The notes under the pieces were generated by a model. It did not search any database. It worked only from the letters and a program-made list of their open reading frames with translations, and had not been told where the DNA came from. A DNA stretch of 64,000 nt, from contig NZ_JACHGK010000001.1 in NCBI RefSeq assembly GCF_014207535.1, positions 124,001 to 188,000 on the forward strand. Reading direction: 5' to 3'. Made by a program: the position numbers and the translations under genes. This DNA is from Bacillus benzoevorans (lineage in GTDB: Bacteria > Bacillota > Bacilli > Bacillales > Cytobacillaceae). Positions within the stretch are counted from its first letter, which is position 1, and each line of letters begins with the position of its first letter. Shown here in pieces: positions 56,504 through 64,000 of the stretch.

Positions 56504-59356
56504 ATGAATGAACGAAGCAGAAGCTCAATCCATGAAAACGGTCAATCCAAAATGATCGAAGTGGATCCGCAAAAAATTTCAGAGTTAGCACCATCTGCTG
56601 TTTTTTCCTATTTACAAACAAGTCAGGAAGGTCTTTCGGAAGCTGAATCTCAGGAACGCTTACACATATATGGGGAAAATGCAATAAAAAGTAAGCAATC
56701 ATTTCATTCCATAAGGGTATTCAGCAGGCAGCTTTTTAATTTAATGGCTGTCATGCTGTGGATTGCTAGTATTTTGGCAGTCATCTCTGGGAATTTATTA
56801 TTAAGCTATGTGATGTGGTTTATTATCATTATTAATGCCTTTTTTTCTTTTTTTCAGGAGAGAAAGGCTTATAAAGCATTGCAATCGCTGGAAAAGATGA
56901 TTCCTAATCAAGTGAAGGTGTATAGAAATGGCGAAATAACGATGCAGCATGCCGAGCAATTGGTTCCCGGTGATGTTGTCTATTTAACGGCAGGAGATAA
57001 GGTTCCTGCTGATATCCGGATTGTCGCTGCAGATGGATTATTTGTGGATAACTCGATGCTGACGGGTGAATCAATCCCGGTTGACCGGGATGGTGAGGCT
57101 GACCATTTAGGAGGAAAATCGATTGTCTACAGTCATAATATTCTTTTTGCCGGCACATCGATTACGGGAGGAAATGCGAAAGGGATTATCTATGCAGCGG
57201 GGGAGAATACCCAGATTGGAAATATTACGCAGACAACGGCGCATATTATCAGAAGAAAAAGCACACTAGAGTTTCAAATTAGAAAAATAACAAAGGTTCT
57301 TGTCATCATTGCTCTCATTTTAGGCGCTTTGGCTTTTTTGATTTCTAACTTTATCACAGGAGTCGAAATCAATGCAGCCGCCATTTTTGCTATTGGTATT
57401 ATTGTCGCCAATATTCCGGAGGGACTAATGCCTACGGTAAGTTTATCATTAGCCATGGGCGTACAGAGAATGGCGAAGAAAAAGGCACTGGTAAGGAATC
57501 AGTCAGCTGTCGAAACATTGAGCTGTACTTCTGTTATATGCACCGATAAAACAGGAACGCTTACCCAGAATGCCCTATTAGTGAAAAAAATCTGGACCTC
57601 TGATGGGATGGTGGAAGTCAGCGGGGACGGCTACGGAAAGAGCGGGACACTTTCCGGAGTAACAGAAATAAACAGAAAAACACTGGAAAGGTTTTTTACC
57701 GCGGCAGCTATCTGCTCAGATACGGTTTTGAAAAGTGATGAAAAGAATCAGCATTGCTGGAAAGTTATCGGTGACCCTACAGAAGCCGCCATTTTAATTG
57801 CCTCGGAAAAATTTAACCAGCCAGTGGCAGAAGTAAAGGACCAATTTGCATTGGCTAAAGTGATTCCATTTAGTTCGAGTACAAAAACCATGACGGTTTA
57901 TGCCTATTCGAAAAATGAGGAAAGCCAGCAATTGATTCAATTTACAAAGGGAGATCCGGCAAAAGTAATTGACCGCTGCTCCTTCATTTTTAAGAATGGA
58001 AGGTCTGTTGTCTTAACAGCGGAGGAAAAAAAGGGAATTCATATGGTTCATGATACGATGGCAAATGAAGGATTCCGCTTATTGGCCGTAGCTTCCGCTC
58101 AAGGGACAGAAGGAGCAGAAGAGCATTTTCAAGGTATGACGCTTCTGGGACTGGCTATTATGTATGATCCGCCGAAGAAAGGTGTGCAGGAGGCAATTGC
58201 CGATTGTTACCGTGCCGGCATTAAGGTCACAGTGGTAACAGGGGATTATAGTTTAACGGCGGCAGCAATAGCGAAGCAAATAGGCATTATAAAGGATCAC
58301 TATGTCGCGATTACCGGAACAGAGCTGGAACATATGAGCGGAGATGAATTGGCAGAAAAAATCGATACAGATATCCCGGTCATCTTCGCTAGGACAACGC
58401 CGAAGGATAAATTAACAATAGTAGAAGCCTATCAAAACTTGGGGCATATCGTTGCTTCAACCGGTGATGGTTTAAATGATGTTCTGGCATTAAGAAAGGC
58501 GGATATTGGAATTTCAATGGGGAAAAACGGTTCCGATGCGGCTATTGAGTCGTCTGATGTTGTCCTCTTGGATGATAATTTTGCCACGATTGTCGAGGCT
58601 GTTAAAGAAGGGCGGAGCATCTATAATAATATTCAAAAGTTTATTACTTATATATTAGCGTCCAATATCCCGGAGGTTGTGCCATTCCTCGTCATGGGGA
58701 TATTCAATATTCCTCTTGCACTAACTGTGCTCCTTGTACTGGCGATTGATTTGGGGACCGATTTGATTCCGGCTATTTCCCTTGGGGAAGAGGAAGCAGA
58801 AGAAGATGTTCTTGATTATCCTCCGAGAAAGATGTATGAAAATATTCTGAATAAAAGAGTCCTGATCCGCTCCTATGGATTTCTAGGTTTAGCGGAAGGG
58901 GTCATAATGTTTGTTATGTTTTTTATCGTGTGGCATGATTTTGGCTATAGTCTAGAGGAAGTCCGTTCATTTACTGCTTCTATCACAAACGGTACTGCAG
59001 GTGAACATATCTCTTATGTCTATTCATATGCGATTACGTTAGCCTTTGGGGCTGTCATTGCCTGCCAAATTGGGAACGTTTTCGAATGCAGGTCAGCACA
59101 TCAATCGTTTCTATATTCCTTGAGAAAGAGAAACCATTTAATGTTATGGGGGATTTTACTAGAAATAGTATTATTTCTGCTCATTGCCTATGTACCTTTT
59201 CTCCAAATGCTGTTCGGCACGAAGGGACTGCAAATAGAACATCTATTATTATTGCTGCTATGCCCTGTCGCTCTCATACTGCTTGAGGAAATACGAAAAA
59301 GGATTACAAAGAAAATGAAAGAGATTAAATCGATCAATCTGCAGGCAGGCACATAA
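56504..59356 (+). CDS. P-type cation ATPase, P2C (Na,K-ATPase-like)
   Basis: 950 residues with about ten membrane helices. The actuator TGES motif is MLTGESIPVDRD, the M4 motif is IIVANIPEGLMPTVSLSLAMG, the phosphorylated Asp348 is in CTDKTGTLTQN, the nucleotide domain contains KGDPAKVIDRC, and the hinge is STGDGLNDVLALRKADIGISMG. M5-M6 reads ASNIPEVVPFLVMGIFNIPLALTVLLVLAIDLGTDLIPAISLGEEEAE, which is strikingly like the alpha subunit of Na,K-ATPases (P2C) rather than bacterial Ca pumps. Transported ion unproven; Na+ or K+ is the best guess. GGGAGAGG precedes the ATG. Confidence 0.88.
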   Translation: MNERSRSSIHENGQSKMIEVDPQKISELAPSAVFSYLQTSQEGLSEAESQERLHIYGENAIKSKQSFHSIRVFSRQLFNLMAVMLWIASILAVISGNLLLSYVMWFIIIINAFFSFFQERKAYKALQSLEKMIPNQVKVYRNGEITMQHAEQLVPGDVVYLTAGDKVPADIRIVAADGLFVDNSMLTGESIPVDRDGEADHLGGKSIVYSHNILFAGTSITGGNAKGIIYAAGENTQIGNITQTTAHIIRRKSTLEFQIRKITKVLVIIALILGALAFLISNFITGVEINAAAIFAIGIIVANIPEGLMPTVSLSLAMGVQRMAKKKALVRNQSAVETLSCTSVICTDKTGTLTQNALLVKKIWTSDGMVEVSGDGYGKSGTLSGVTEINRKTLERFFTAAAICSDTVLKSDEKNQHCWKVIGDPTEAAILIASEKFNQPVAEVKDQFALAKVIPFSSSTKTMTVYAYSKNEESQQLIQFTKGDPAKVIDRCSFIFKNGRSVVLTAEEKKGIHMVHDTMANEGFRLLAVASAQGTEGAEEHFQGMTLLGLAIMYDPPKKGVQEAIADCYRAGIKVTVVTGDYSLTAAAIAKQIGIIKDHYVAITGTELEHMSGDELAEKIDTDIPVIFARTTPKDKLTIVEAYQNLGHIVASTGDGLNDVLALRKADIGISMGKNGSDAAIESSDVVLLDDNFATIVEAVKEGRSIYNNIQKFITYILASNIPEVVPFLVMGIFNIPLALTVLLVLAIDLGTDLIPAISLGEEEAEEDVLDYPPRKMYENILNKRVLIRSYGFLGLAEGVIMFVMFFIVWHDFGYSLEEVRSFTASITNGTAGEHISYVYSYAITLAFGAVIACQIGNVFECRSAHQSFLYSLRKRNHLMLWGILLEIVLFLLIAYVPFLQMLFGTKGLQIEHLLLLLLCPVALILLEEIRKRITKKMKEIKSINLQAGT

Positions 59357-59368
59357 ATGTGCTTAGTC

Positions 59369-59411
59369 GGACAGATTCCAAGCCGAAGCCAAACCCGGCT
59401 GTGGAATCTTT
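59369..59411 (+). terminator. Terminator of the P-type ATPase gene
   Basis: AGATTCCA-AGCC and GGCT-TGGAATCT pair, with a T run. Also faces the convergent UbiB-family gene. Confidence 0.85.
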
Positions 59412-59417
59412 TTTTTC

Positions 59418-61091
59418 TTACATCCGTCCTGATTTAAATATGGCAATCAGCATGAAAATAAACATCGTCGTCGCGACGATGGATCCGAATTCAATAACAT
59501 GAAAGTTCCAGAGGACACTGGACTCGCCGGAAATGGCCGATCCAATGATTAGGCCAACCATTAAAATGCTAAAGGATAAAAGAATAATGCTAAAGGCCAG
59601 TCTGTTACTGATTTTATCCAATCTCTTCAAGAAATTCCGCAGCTCTGGAACACCGATTTCAACATGCAGCTTTCCTTTTTGCACAGTTGATGTAAGAGCA
59701 GAGAGCTTCTTCGGTACATCCGATATGAGCCGGGCATTCTCGAGAAAGTCAGTCAAGGAATTTTTCATGACTTGTTTTGGTCCATAGTGCTGGCGGATTA
59801 ATTTCTCTCCAAAAGGCTTAATGGCCTGCATAATACTGATTTCAGGATCAAGATCGACTACAATTCCCTCAATTGTTAATAATGTTTTTCCAACAATGGT
59901 CATGTCAGTAGGTATTTGGATATGATGCTGAAAAATAATGGTGAAGAGATCGTTTACTGTTTCACCTAATTTTATATGGGCAAATGGAGTATCGTAGTAT
60001 TTCATTTGTAACTCATCGATCGCATGATTTAAGGAAGACAAATCGGTCTCTGCGGAAAGAATCCCCATTGATGAGATGGTTTTGACCATTCCTTTTGTAT
60101 CGCCTTTCTGCAATTGAATCACTAAAGAAGCAAAATAAAATTTTGTTTCTTCACTTAAACGACCGACTAACCCGAAGTCTAAATAGGCAATTCTTTCGCC
60201 CGGCAGCACATAGATATTGCCTGGATGGGGATCTCCGTGAAAAAAACCATCTATTAATATTTGCTGCAGCATGGATTCTATAATCCGCTTAGCAATTAAT
60301 TTACGATCATATTTTTCTTCCTCAAGCTTTTTGAGGTTATTAATCTTAATTCCCTGAACAAAGTCCATTGTCAGGATCTTCTTCGTCGTAAGGTTCCAGT
60401 ACACTCCTGGAATGTATATCTCCGGCTGATCGATGAATGGCTTGGCAATTCGTTCGCTGTTTCTTGCTTCCATTAAATAATCAAGTTCGGCATGAAGGGA
60501 GCGGGCAAATTCATTCATCATTTTTCGAATTTGATAGGTTTTGGCCCATGAAAAATTTTCTTCCATTATTCTGGCAAGGTCATCGAGGATTTCTAAATCA
60601 GTTTCTACTATCGGTAGAATATCCGGCCGCTGTATTTTAACAGCGACAGGTTCTCCTGTTTTTAAGACAGCGGCATGAACCTGTCCAATCGATGCTGTGG
60701 CAAGAGGCGTTTCATTAAATTCGCGAAACAGCTTTTCTGGTAAGCCTCCCAGCTCTTCCTCCATACATTCCTTGACTTGTTCATATGAAAAGGCTGTGAC
60801 CTGATCCTGCAGCAGCTCCAACTCCTTTGTAATCGCTTCTGGAATTAAATCCCTTCTTGTACTGGCGATCTGTCCTAGTTTAATAAAGGTAGGTCCCAGT
60901 TCCTGAAGTGTATGGCGAAGCTTGGCGCCGATCGTTTGCATAGTGTAATGTTCTTCCATTTTGTGCTGTTTCTTCGGTAGGTAAGGATTGGTAAAGCCGA
61001 GGCGATAGATAAAATAATGAAATCCATTTCGCAGAAAGGCATTAATAATTTCCTGGTAGCGGTGTGCATGTTTAATTTTCCTGCCGAGCAT
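59418..61091 (-). CDS. ABC1/UbiB-family atypical kinase
   Basis: 557 residues. UbiB/COQ8 signature motifs: KLGQIASTR of the KxGQ helix (GPTFIKLGQIASTRRDLIP), the Ala-rich loop ATASIGQVHAAV, VKIQRPDI with the catalytic Lys, and FHGDPHPGNIYVL plus YLDFGLVGRL for the metal loop. Two C-terminal membrane helices anchor it. In menaquinone-making Bacillus the family's substrate is unknown; a role in isoprenoid-lipid homeostasis is inferred. TTTGGAGGAG precedes the ATG. Confidence 0.92.
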   Translation of the reverse strand: MLGRKIKHAHRYQEIINAFLRNGFHYFIYRLGFTNPYLPKKQHKMEEHYTMQTIGAKLRHTLQELGPTFIKLGQIASTRRDLIPEAITKELELLQDQVTAFSYEQVKECMEEELGGLPEKLFREFNETPLATASIGQVHAAVLKTGEPVAVKIQRPDILPIVETDLEILDDLARIMEENFSWAKTYQIRKMMNEFARSLHAELDYLMEARNSERIAKPFIDQPEIYIPGVYWNLTTKKILTMDFVQGIKINNLKKLEEEKYDRKLIAKRIIESMLQQILIDGFFHGDPHPGNIYVLPGERIAYLDFGLVGRLSEETKFYFASLVIQLQKGDTKGMVKTISSMGILSAETDLSSLNHAIDELQMKYYDTPFAHIKLGETVNDLFTIIFQHHIQIPTDMTIVGKTLLTIEGIVVDLDPEISIMQAIKPFGEKLIRQHYGPKQVMKNSLTDFLENARLISDVPKKLSALTSTVQKGKLHVEIGVPELRNFLKRLDKISNRLAFSIILLSFSILMVGLIIGSAISGESSVLWNFHVIEFGSIVATTMFIFMLIAIFKSGRM

Positions 61092-61185
61092 ACAAACTCC
61101 TCCAAACGAGTATGATCAAACGATCTATATTAATGATACAACATTTGTTGCAGGAATGTACATTTGACTGCCAACTGAGGGGCAT

Positions 61186-61216
61186 TAGAAAAAGCTGTTG
61201 AACATTTCAACAGCTT
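61186..61216 (-). terminator. Terminator of the 60-residue gene
   Basis: AAGCTGTTGAA (61192-61202) with TTCAACAGCTT (61206-61216), followed on the minus strand by TTTTTC. Confidence 0.88.
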
Positions 61217-61221
61217 CATGG

Positions 61222-61404
61222 TTAACGTTGAATTATGGAATTGGAATAGTTTTTTACCAGTTTTTGTAGATTTCGATGACCTTCTCTTACCTTGATCGTT
61301 TCTTCAATAATTCTTTGAAAGCCTTCTAAATCTTTATCAGAGGCATTTAAGACGGATCTCGTTACACTCTCGGCGATATTTTGTAAAGAAATTTCGGAAC
61401 TCAT
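61222..61404 (-). CDS. Hypothetical 60-residue protein
   Basis: Starts MSSEISLQNIAESVTRSVLN at 61404 after AAAGGTGG and ends NLQKLVKNYSNSIIQR. It is polar, helical by composition and without membrane segment. A dedicated terminator and a good ribosome site support it as a real gene. Family not recognised. The frame is open 27 codons further upstream but without support. Confidence 0.65.
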   Translation of the reverse strand: MSSEISLQNIAESVTRSVLNASDKDLEGFQRIIEETIKVREGHRNLQKLVKNYSNSIIQR

Positions 61405-61941
61405 GAACAACGACCACCTTTCTTTTATTTGATGCATGCATTTCCTCACTATTAATTTAACGAAAAAGGGCTTATTTTCCTGCAAAGTAGGAGATATATT
61501 TATCTACATTTATCATCATATTCATTCGTATTTGGCGCTGCTTCTACAGCTGTTTCAGCTAATTTCAATCCTTTCGTCGAAAAAAACAAAGAAAAACCTA
61601 TTTTAATAATGGAATTTAAAAAAAGCAACAGATAAAAAATGAAAAATGTAATATTTGTAGTAAAAACTCAATAAAGTTCAAGAAAGTTTCACATATAGGA
61701 ACCTTTTATTTGACATGCATAGTTATTTCAATTAGGATAGTAAAAAACAGATATAAACAAAGTGTAAACGCTTTCTTTTGCGTGTTGCATTTGTTAGGAA
61801 TATCTCAGACTGTGTTGAGCATACGCTTAGTTTGGATGATTTTTATCCCAATCTATCCGCTCCAGAAGAAGAGTTCTTTTCATCATCAAAAGATCTCTTC
61901 TTACTACAGTAACTTTAGTAAATGAAAGGGGATTCTTTTTG
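61405..61941. other. 537-bp spacer with a CcpA-type site
   Basis: No convincing gene. It holds the minus-strand promoter of the 61222 gene and the plus-strand promoter of the 61942 gene. A plus-strand frame at 61710-61925 has no ribosome site or family look. A minus-strand reading frame ending at 61500 (tail GLKLAETAVEAAPNTNEYDD) follows a hydrophobic stretch but has no credible start. The cre-like site is listed separately. Confidence 0.45.
61762..61777 (+). promoter_or_regulatory. Candidate cre (CcpA) site
   Basis: GTGTAAACGCTTTCTT matches the catabolite-responsive element consensus WTGNAANCGNWNNCWW at 15 of 16 positions. It lies 165 bases upstream of the 61942 gene. Confidence 0.65.
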
Positions 61942-62283
61942 ATGATTATGAATGAGACCTTCTTGGAAGTAAATGACTATTTAGATTTATATCTGCTTGC
62001 AGGATCTTTACAAGATAAGGCATGGCAGCAGCAAATCATTGGAAAAATGCAAGATTTGCCAAAGGAAAAAGTTCAGAGAGAAAAATCATTAAATATCGAT
62101 GAGTTGGCGAAAGAATTCCGCATGATTAATACGGATATTCTTGATTTATATCATCAGTTACACCGAGATCCGGAAAATGCTGGTTTGCGAGATATGGTTT
62201 CAAGATTAGAACAAAGACGTAAGTATTTAATGAAAAAAATCCATGCGGTAGAAACTAAATTACAGCATCACTCTTCAAAATAA
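61942..62283 (+). CDS. Hypothetical 113-residue helical protein
   Basis: Starts MIMNETFLEVNDYLDLYLLA after AAAGGGGA (9-base spacing). It is almost entirely alpha-helical and charged, with a C-terminal LEQRRKYLMKKIHAVETKL likely to form a coiled coil. The frame is open one codon further to a TTG. I do not recognise the family. An upstream cre-like site and a downstream terminator frame it as a single-gene unit. Confidence 0.6.
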   Translation: MIMNETFLEVNDYLDLYLLAGSLQDKAWQQQIIGKMQDLPKEKVQREKSLNIDELAKEFRMINTDILDLYHQLHRDPENAGLRDMVSRLEQRRKYLMKKIHAVETKLQHHSSK

Positions 62284-62293
62284 ATGGCAAGCA

Positions 62294-62349
62294 AATCTGG
62301 CTTAAAGGTAAAGGAGCTGTGCTTCCTTACGGACAGTCAGATTCTTTTT
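62294..62349 (+). terminator. Terminator of the 61942 gene
   Basis: AATCTGGCT (62294-62302) with AGTCAGATT (62335-62343), enclosing a second imperfect stem, then CTTTTT. Confidence 0.7.
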
Positions 62350-62481
62350 CGGAAGGATTGCTCAAAATTGAGCAAATAAATAAGTTGCAGCGAACTATTA
62401 CACTATTAACCCCTTTCAAATAGTTGTGGTTCTTTCTTAACAAGACTTTAGGAATCCTTTTTAGAACTTAATAGCAAGAAA

Positions 62482-62497
62482 ATGTAAGCGCTTATCA
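62482..62497 (+). promoter_or_regulatory. Candidate cre (CcpA) site before the tryptophanase-like gene
   Basis: ATGTAAGCGCTTATCA, centred on AAGCGCTT, fits the cre pattern with one or two mismatches. It lies 50 bases upstream of the -35 box. Confidence 0.55.
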
Positions 62498-62546
62498 AAA
62501 TGATAGGTGTTTTTTAATATTTTTATTATTTCCCGTATAAAGACTC

Positions 62547-62575
62547 TTTAAAATTTTTGTAAAATAATGTAGAAT
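62547..62575 (+). promoter_or_regulatory. Candidate promoter of the tryptophanase-like gene
   Basis: TTTAAA, 17-base spacer, TAGAAT (62570-62575). Start near 62582, leader of about 147 bases. Confidence 0.55.
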
Positions 62576-62632
62576 TGTAATTGAAAGTTTTTCTGCACAA
62601 ATGCTTTAAAGCGGTGAAGTAATAACTGAATA

Positions 62633-62680
62633 AGAGTATAGAGATACAGCATTTGAAAAAGATGCTATGACTCTTTTTAT
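62633..62680 (+). terminator. Leader terminator/attenuator before the tryptophanase-like gene
   Basis: AAGAGT (62633-62638) with ACTCTT (62671-62676) and inner AGCAT/ATGCT, followed by TTTTATAT. It lies between the promoter and the coding region, so the gene may be controlled by antitermination. No TnaC-like leader peptide is visible. Confidence 0.6.
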
Positions 62681-62728
62681 ATAATCATGTCGGTCAACAA
62701 GTGATTTATTGAATAGGAGTGGAGATTA

Positions 62729-64000
62729 ATGTCAAAAGTGAAATTTTATTATGGTAATGATGTACCACTGGAAATGCACAAGGTGCGAATTGTGCAAAAA
62801 CTTAATCTGCTGCCAGTGGAAGAGCGTTTAAAGGCAATGGAAGAAGCCGGGTATAATACCTTTTTATTGCAAAACTGTGATGTTTTTATGGACATGCTGA
62901 CTGACAGCGGTGTCAATGCCATGAGTGACAGACAGCAGGCGGCAATGTTAGAAGCTGATGACAGCTATGCAGGTTCAGCTACTTTTACCAAGCTTAAAAA
63001 TAAAATTGAAGAAATTTTCGGGAAAAAGTATTTTCTTCCTGCTCACCAAGGAAGAGCATGTGAAAATATTATTTCACAAGTGTTTGTAAAGCCTGGTTCA
63101 ATTACTCCAATGAACTATCATTTTACTACTACGAAATCCCATATTGTCTTAAATGGCGGAACCGTAGAGGAAATATTTTATGATGAAGCGCTAAAGATTA
63201 ATAGTGATCATCCATTTAAAGGAAATGTAAACATAGAAAAATTAAGAGATCTAATTGAAACAAATGGTGTAGACAAAATCCCTTTTGTCCGTATGGAGGC
63301 AGGAACAAACCTTATTGGCGGTCAGCCATTTTCATTGCAAAATATGCGGGATGTGCGAAAAGTATGTGATGAATATGGAATTATGCTTCTTTTAGATGCC
63401 AGTCTTCTATCTGATAACCTTTATTTTATTAAAGAAAGAGAAGAAAGCTGCAAGGATATGAGCATTAGAGAAATTACACGAGAGATAGCCGATTTGTCCG
63501 AGGTGATTTATTTTTCGGCACGGAAATTAGGCAGTGCCCGTGGTGGGGCGATTTGTACCAGCAATAAAGATGTCTATATGAAAATGCGGGAATATGTAAC
63601 ACTTTATGAAGGGTTCCTAACTTACGGAGGAATGTCTGTACGTGAAATGGAAGCTATTGCAGTTGGTCTTGAAGAAACTATGGACGAAAACATGATCAAT
63701 CAAGGACCGCAATTTATTGCTTATATGGTCGAAGAATTACAGAAAAGAGGAGTTCCTGTTGTCACACCTCCAGGTGGATTAGGCTGTCATGTTAATGCAA
63801 TGGAATTTGTTGATCATATTCCGCAAAATGAATATCCGGCAGGTGCTCTTGCTGCAGCAATCTATATTATCAGCGGCGTTCGCGGCATGGAAAGAGGAAC
63901 GATGTCGGAGCAAAGAGATGAAGATGGAACGGAAATTTTATCAAATATGGAGCTTGTTCGTCTGGCGATGCCGCGTCGTGTCTTTACACTGTCACAAGTG
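62729..64000 (+). CDS. Beta-eliminating lyase of the tryptophanase/tyrosine phenol-lyase family (runs off window)
   Basis: The first 424 codons of about 465; the frame is open at the right edge. The ATG at 62729 follows GGAGTGGAG. PLP fold type I enzyme. Family stretches: DVFMDMLTDSGVNAMSDRQ, DDSYAGSATFTKLKNKI, FLPAHQGRACENII, NLIGGQPFSLQNM, FIKEREESCKD and LTYGGMSVREMEAIAVGLEE. The Schiff-base Lys is in YFSARKLGSARGG, where classical tryptophanases have SAKKDAMVPMGG. The loop after the conserved Asp reads LLLDASLLSDN instead of DSARFAEN, losing the usual Arg. So the substrate may not be tryptophan. Regulation by CcpA and attenuation is suggested upstream. Confidence 0.85.
   Translation, partial: MSKVKFYYGNDVPLEMHKVRIVQKLNLLPVEERLKAMEEAGYNTFLLQNCDVFMDMLTDSGVNAMSDRQQAAMLEADDSYAGSATFTKLKNKIEEIFGKKYFLPAHQGRACENIISQVFVKPGSITPMNYHFTTTKSHIVLNGGTVEEIFYDEALKINSDHPFKGNVNIEKLRDLIETNGVDKIPFVRMEAGTNLIGGQPFSLQNMRDVRKVCDEYGIMLLLDASLLSDNLYFIKEREESCKDMSIREITREIADLSEVIYFSARKLGSARGGAICTSNKDVYMKMREYVTLYEGFLTYGGMSVREMEAIAVGLEETMDENMINQGPQFIAYMVEELQKRGVPVVTPPGGLGCHVNAMEFVDHIPQNEYPAGALAAAIYIISGVRGMERGTMSEQRDEDGTEILSNMELVRLAMPRRVFTLSQV

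Noticed and set aside
61500..61660. Minus-strand frame with a hydrophobic stretch and tail GLKLAETAVEAAPNTNEYDD
   Set aside because: The tail looks protein-like, but I found no ATG, GTG or well-placed TTG with a ribosome site.
61710..61925. 71-codon plus-strand frame in the 61.4-61.9 kb spacer
   Set aside because: Crosses the cre-like site, no ribosome site, no family look.
62582..62729. TnaC-type leader peptide before the tryptophanase-like gene
   Set aside because: The only ATG in the leader before the terminator is followed by a stop after two codons.
1..64000. CRISPR array or intact insertion sequence
   Set aside because: No regularly spaced direct repeats and no transposase or integrase reading frame are visible in the window.

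Overview
This window is chromosomal DNA from an endospore-forming, low-GC member of the Bacillaceae (Bacillus, Neobacillus or Mesobacillus-like). Much of the left half follows the Bacillus subtilis argF-to-yjcF gene order: argF-yjzC-yjzD-fabH-fabF-yjaZ-yjbA-trpS-spx-mecA-coiA-pepF-yizD-spxH-yjbI-cwlQ-yjbK-yjbL-sasB-nadK-yjbO-prpE-fabI-cotO-yjcA-spoVIF-yjcD-yjcF. Differences from that order, as remembered, are a clpB gene with a CtsR operator, a cardiolipin synthase between mecA and coiA, a compact second-type spoVAC-D-E operon with a YhcN/YlaJ lipoprotein between yjcA and spoVIF, and no med/comZ, opp/app, thiamine cluster or cotZYXWV.

Layout. 1-6.1 kb: end of argF, yjzC, clpB, yjzD and three poorly known genes. 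6.2-9.4 kb: FapR-type site, fabH-fabF, yjaZ. 9.6-25.9 kb: yjbA, trpS, then a proteolysis and thiol-stress block (Spx, its ClpXP adaptor SpxH, the ClpC adaptor MecA, PepF), competence (CoiA), small-alarmone synthetase, NAD kinase, pseudouridine synthase and PrpE. 26-31.3 kb: fabI, then spore genes (cotO, yjcA, spoVA-type operon, YjcZ-type peptide, spoVIF). 31.4-34.2 kb: a UvrD-type helicase with a CoiA-like N-terminus, and a GNAT acetyltransferase. 34.5-38.1 kb: a TAXI/DUF1850/fused TRAP transporter. 38.2-39.1 kb: small genes, including an SspP-like spore protein and a YezD protein. 39.2-46.3 kb: a sulfur acquisition island (sulfate ABC transporter sbp-cysT-cysW-cysA, then an ssuA-ssuC-ssuB type sulfonate or taurine transporter). 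46.5-64 kb: Bax inhibitor-1 protein, methyltransferase, DUF3050 protein, TraB protein, tRNA-Val(GAC), amidase, pxpA-pxpC-pxpB 5-oxoprolinase, a second fabF, a Na,K-ATPase-like P-type ATPase, a UbiB-family kinase, and the start of a tryptophanase/tyrosine phenol-lyase family gene.

Two regulatory themes stand out. Both sulfur transporter operons start with a consensus-like promoter, a CymR-like 27-bp box nearby, and an untranslated leader carrying a short ACAA-loop hairpin directly abutting an intrinsic terminator; these look like a shared attenuation device. In addition, at least six intergenic spots hold highly palindromic non-coding elements (about 30-190 bp), some clearly related to each other, which look like a family of mobile or structured-RNA repeats without any intact transposase in the window.

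Several genes seem to start at TTG (mecA, coiA, the TAXI binding protein, ssuA, a small gene near 51.1 kb). For mecA an out-of-frame ATG lies 5 bases upstream of the chosen start. All homology statements are from recognition of sequence patterns, not from database searches.
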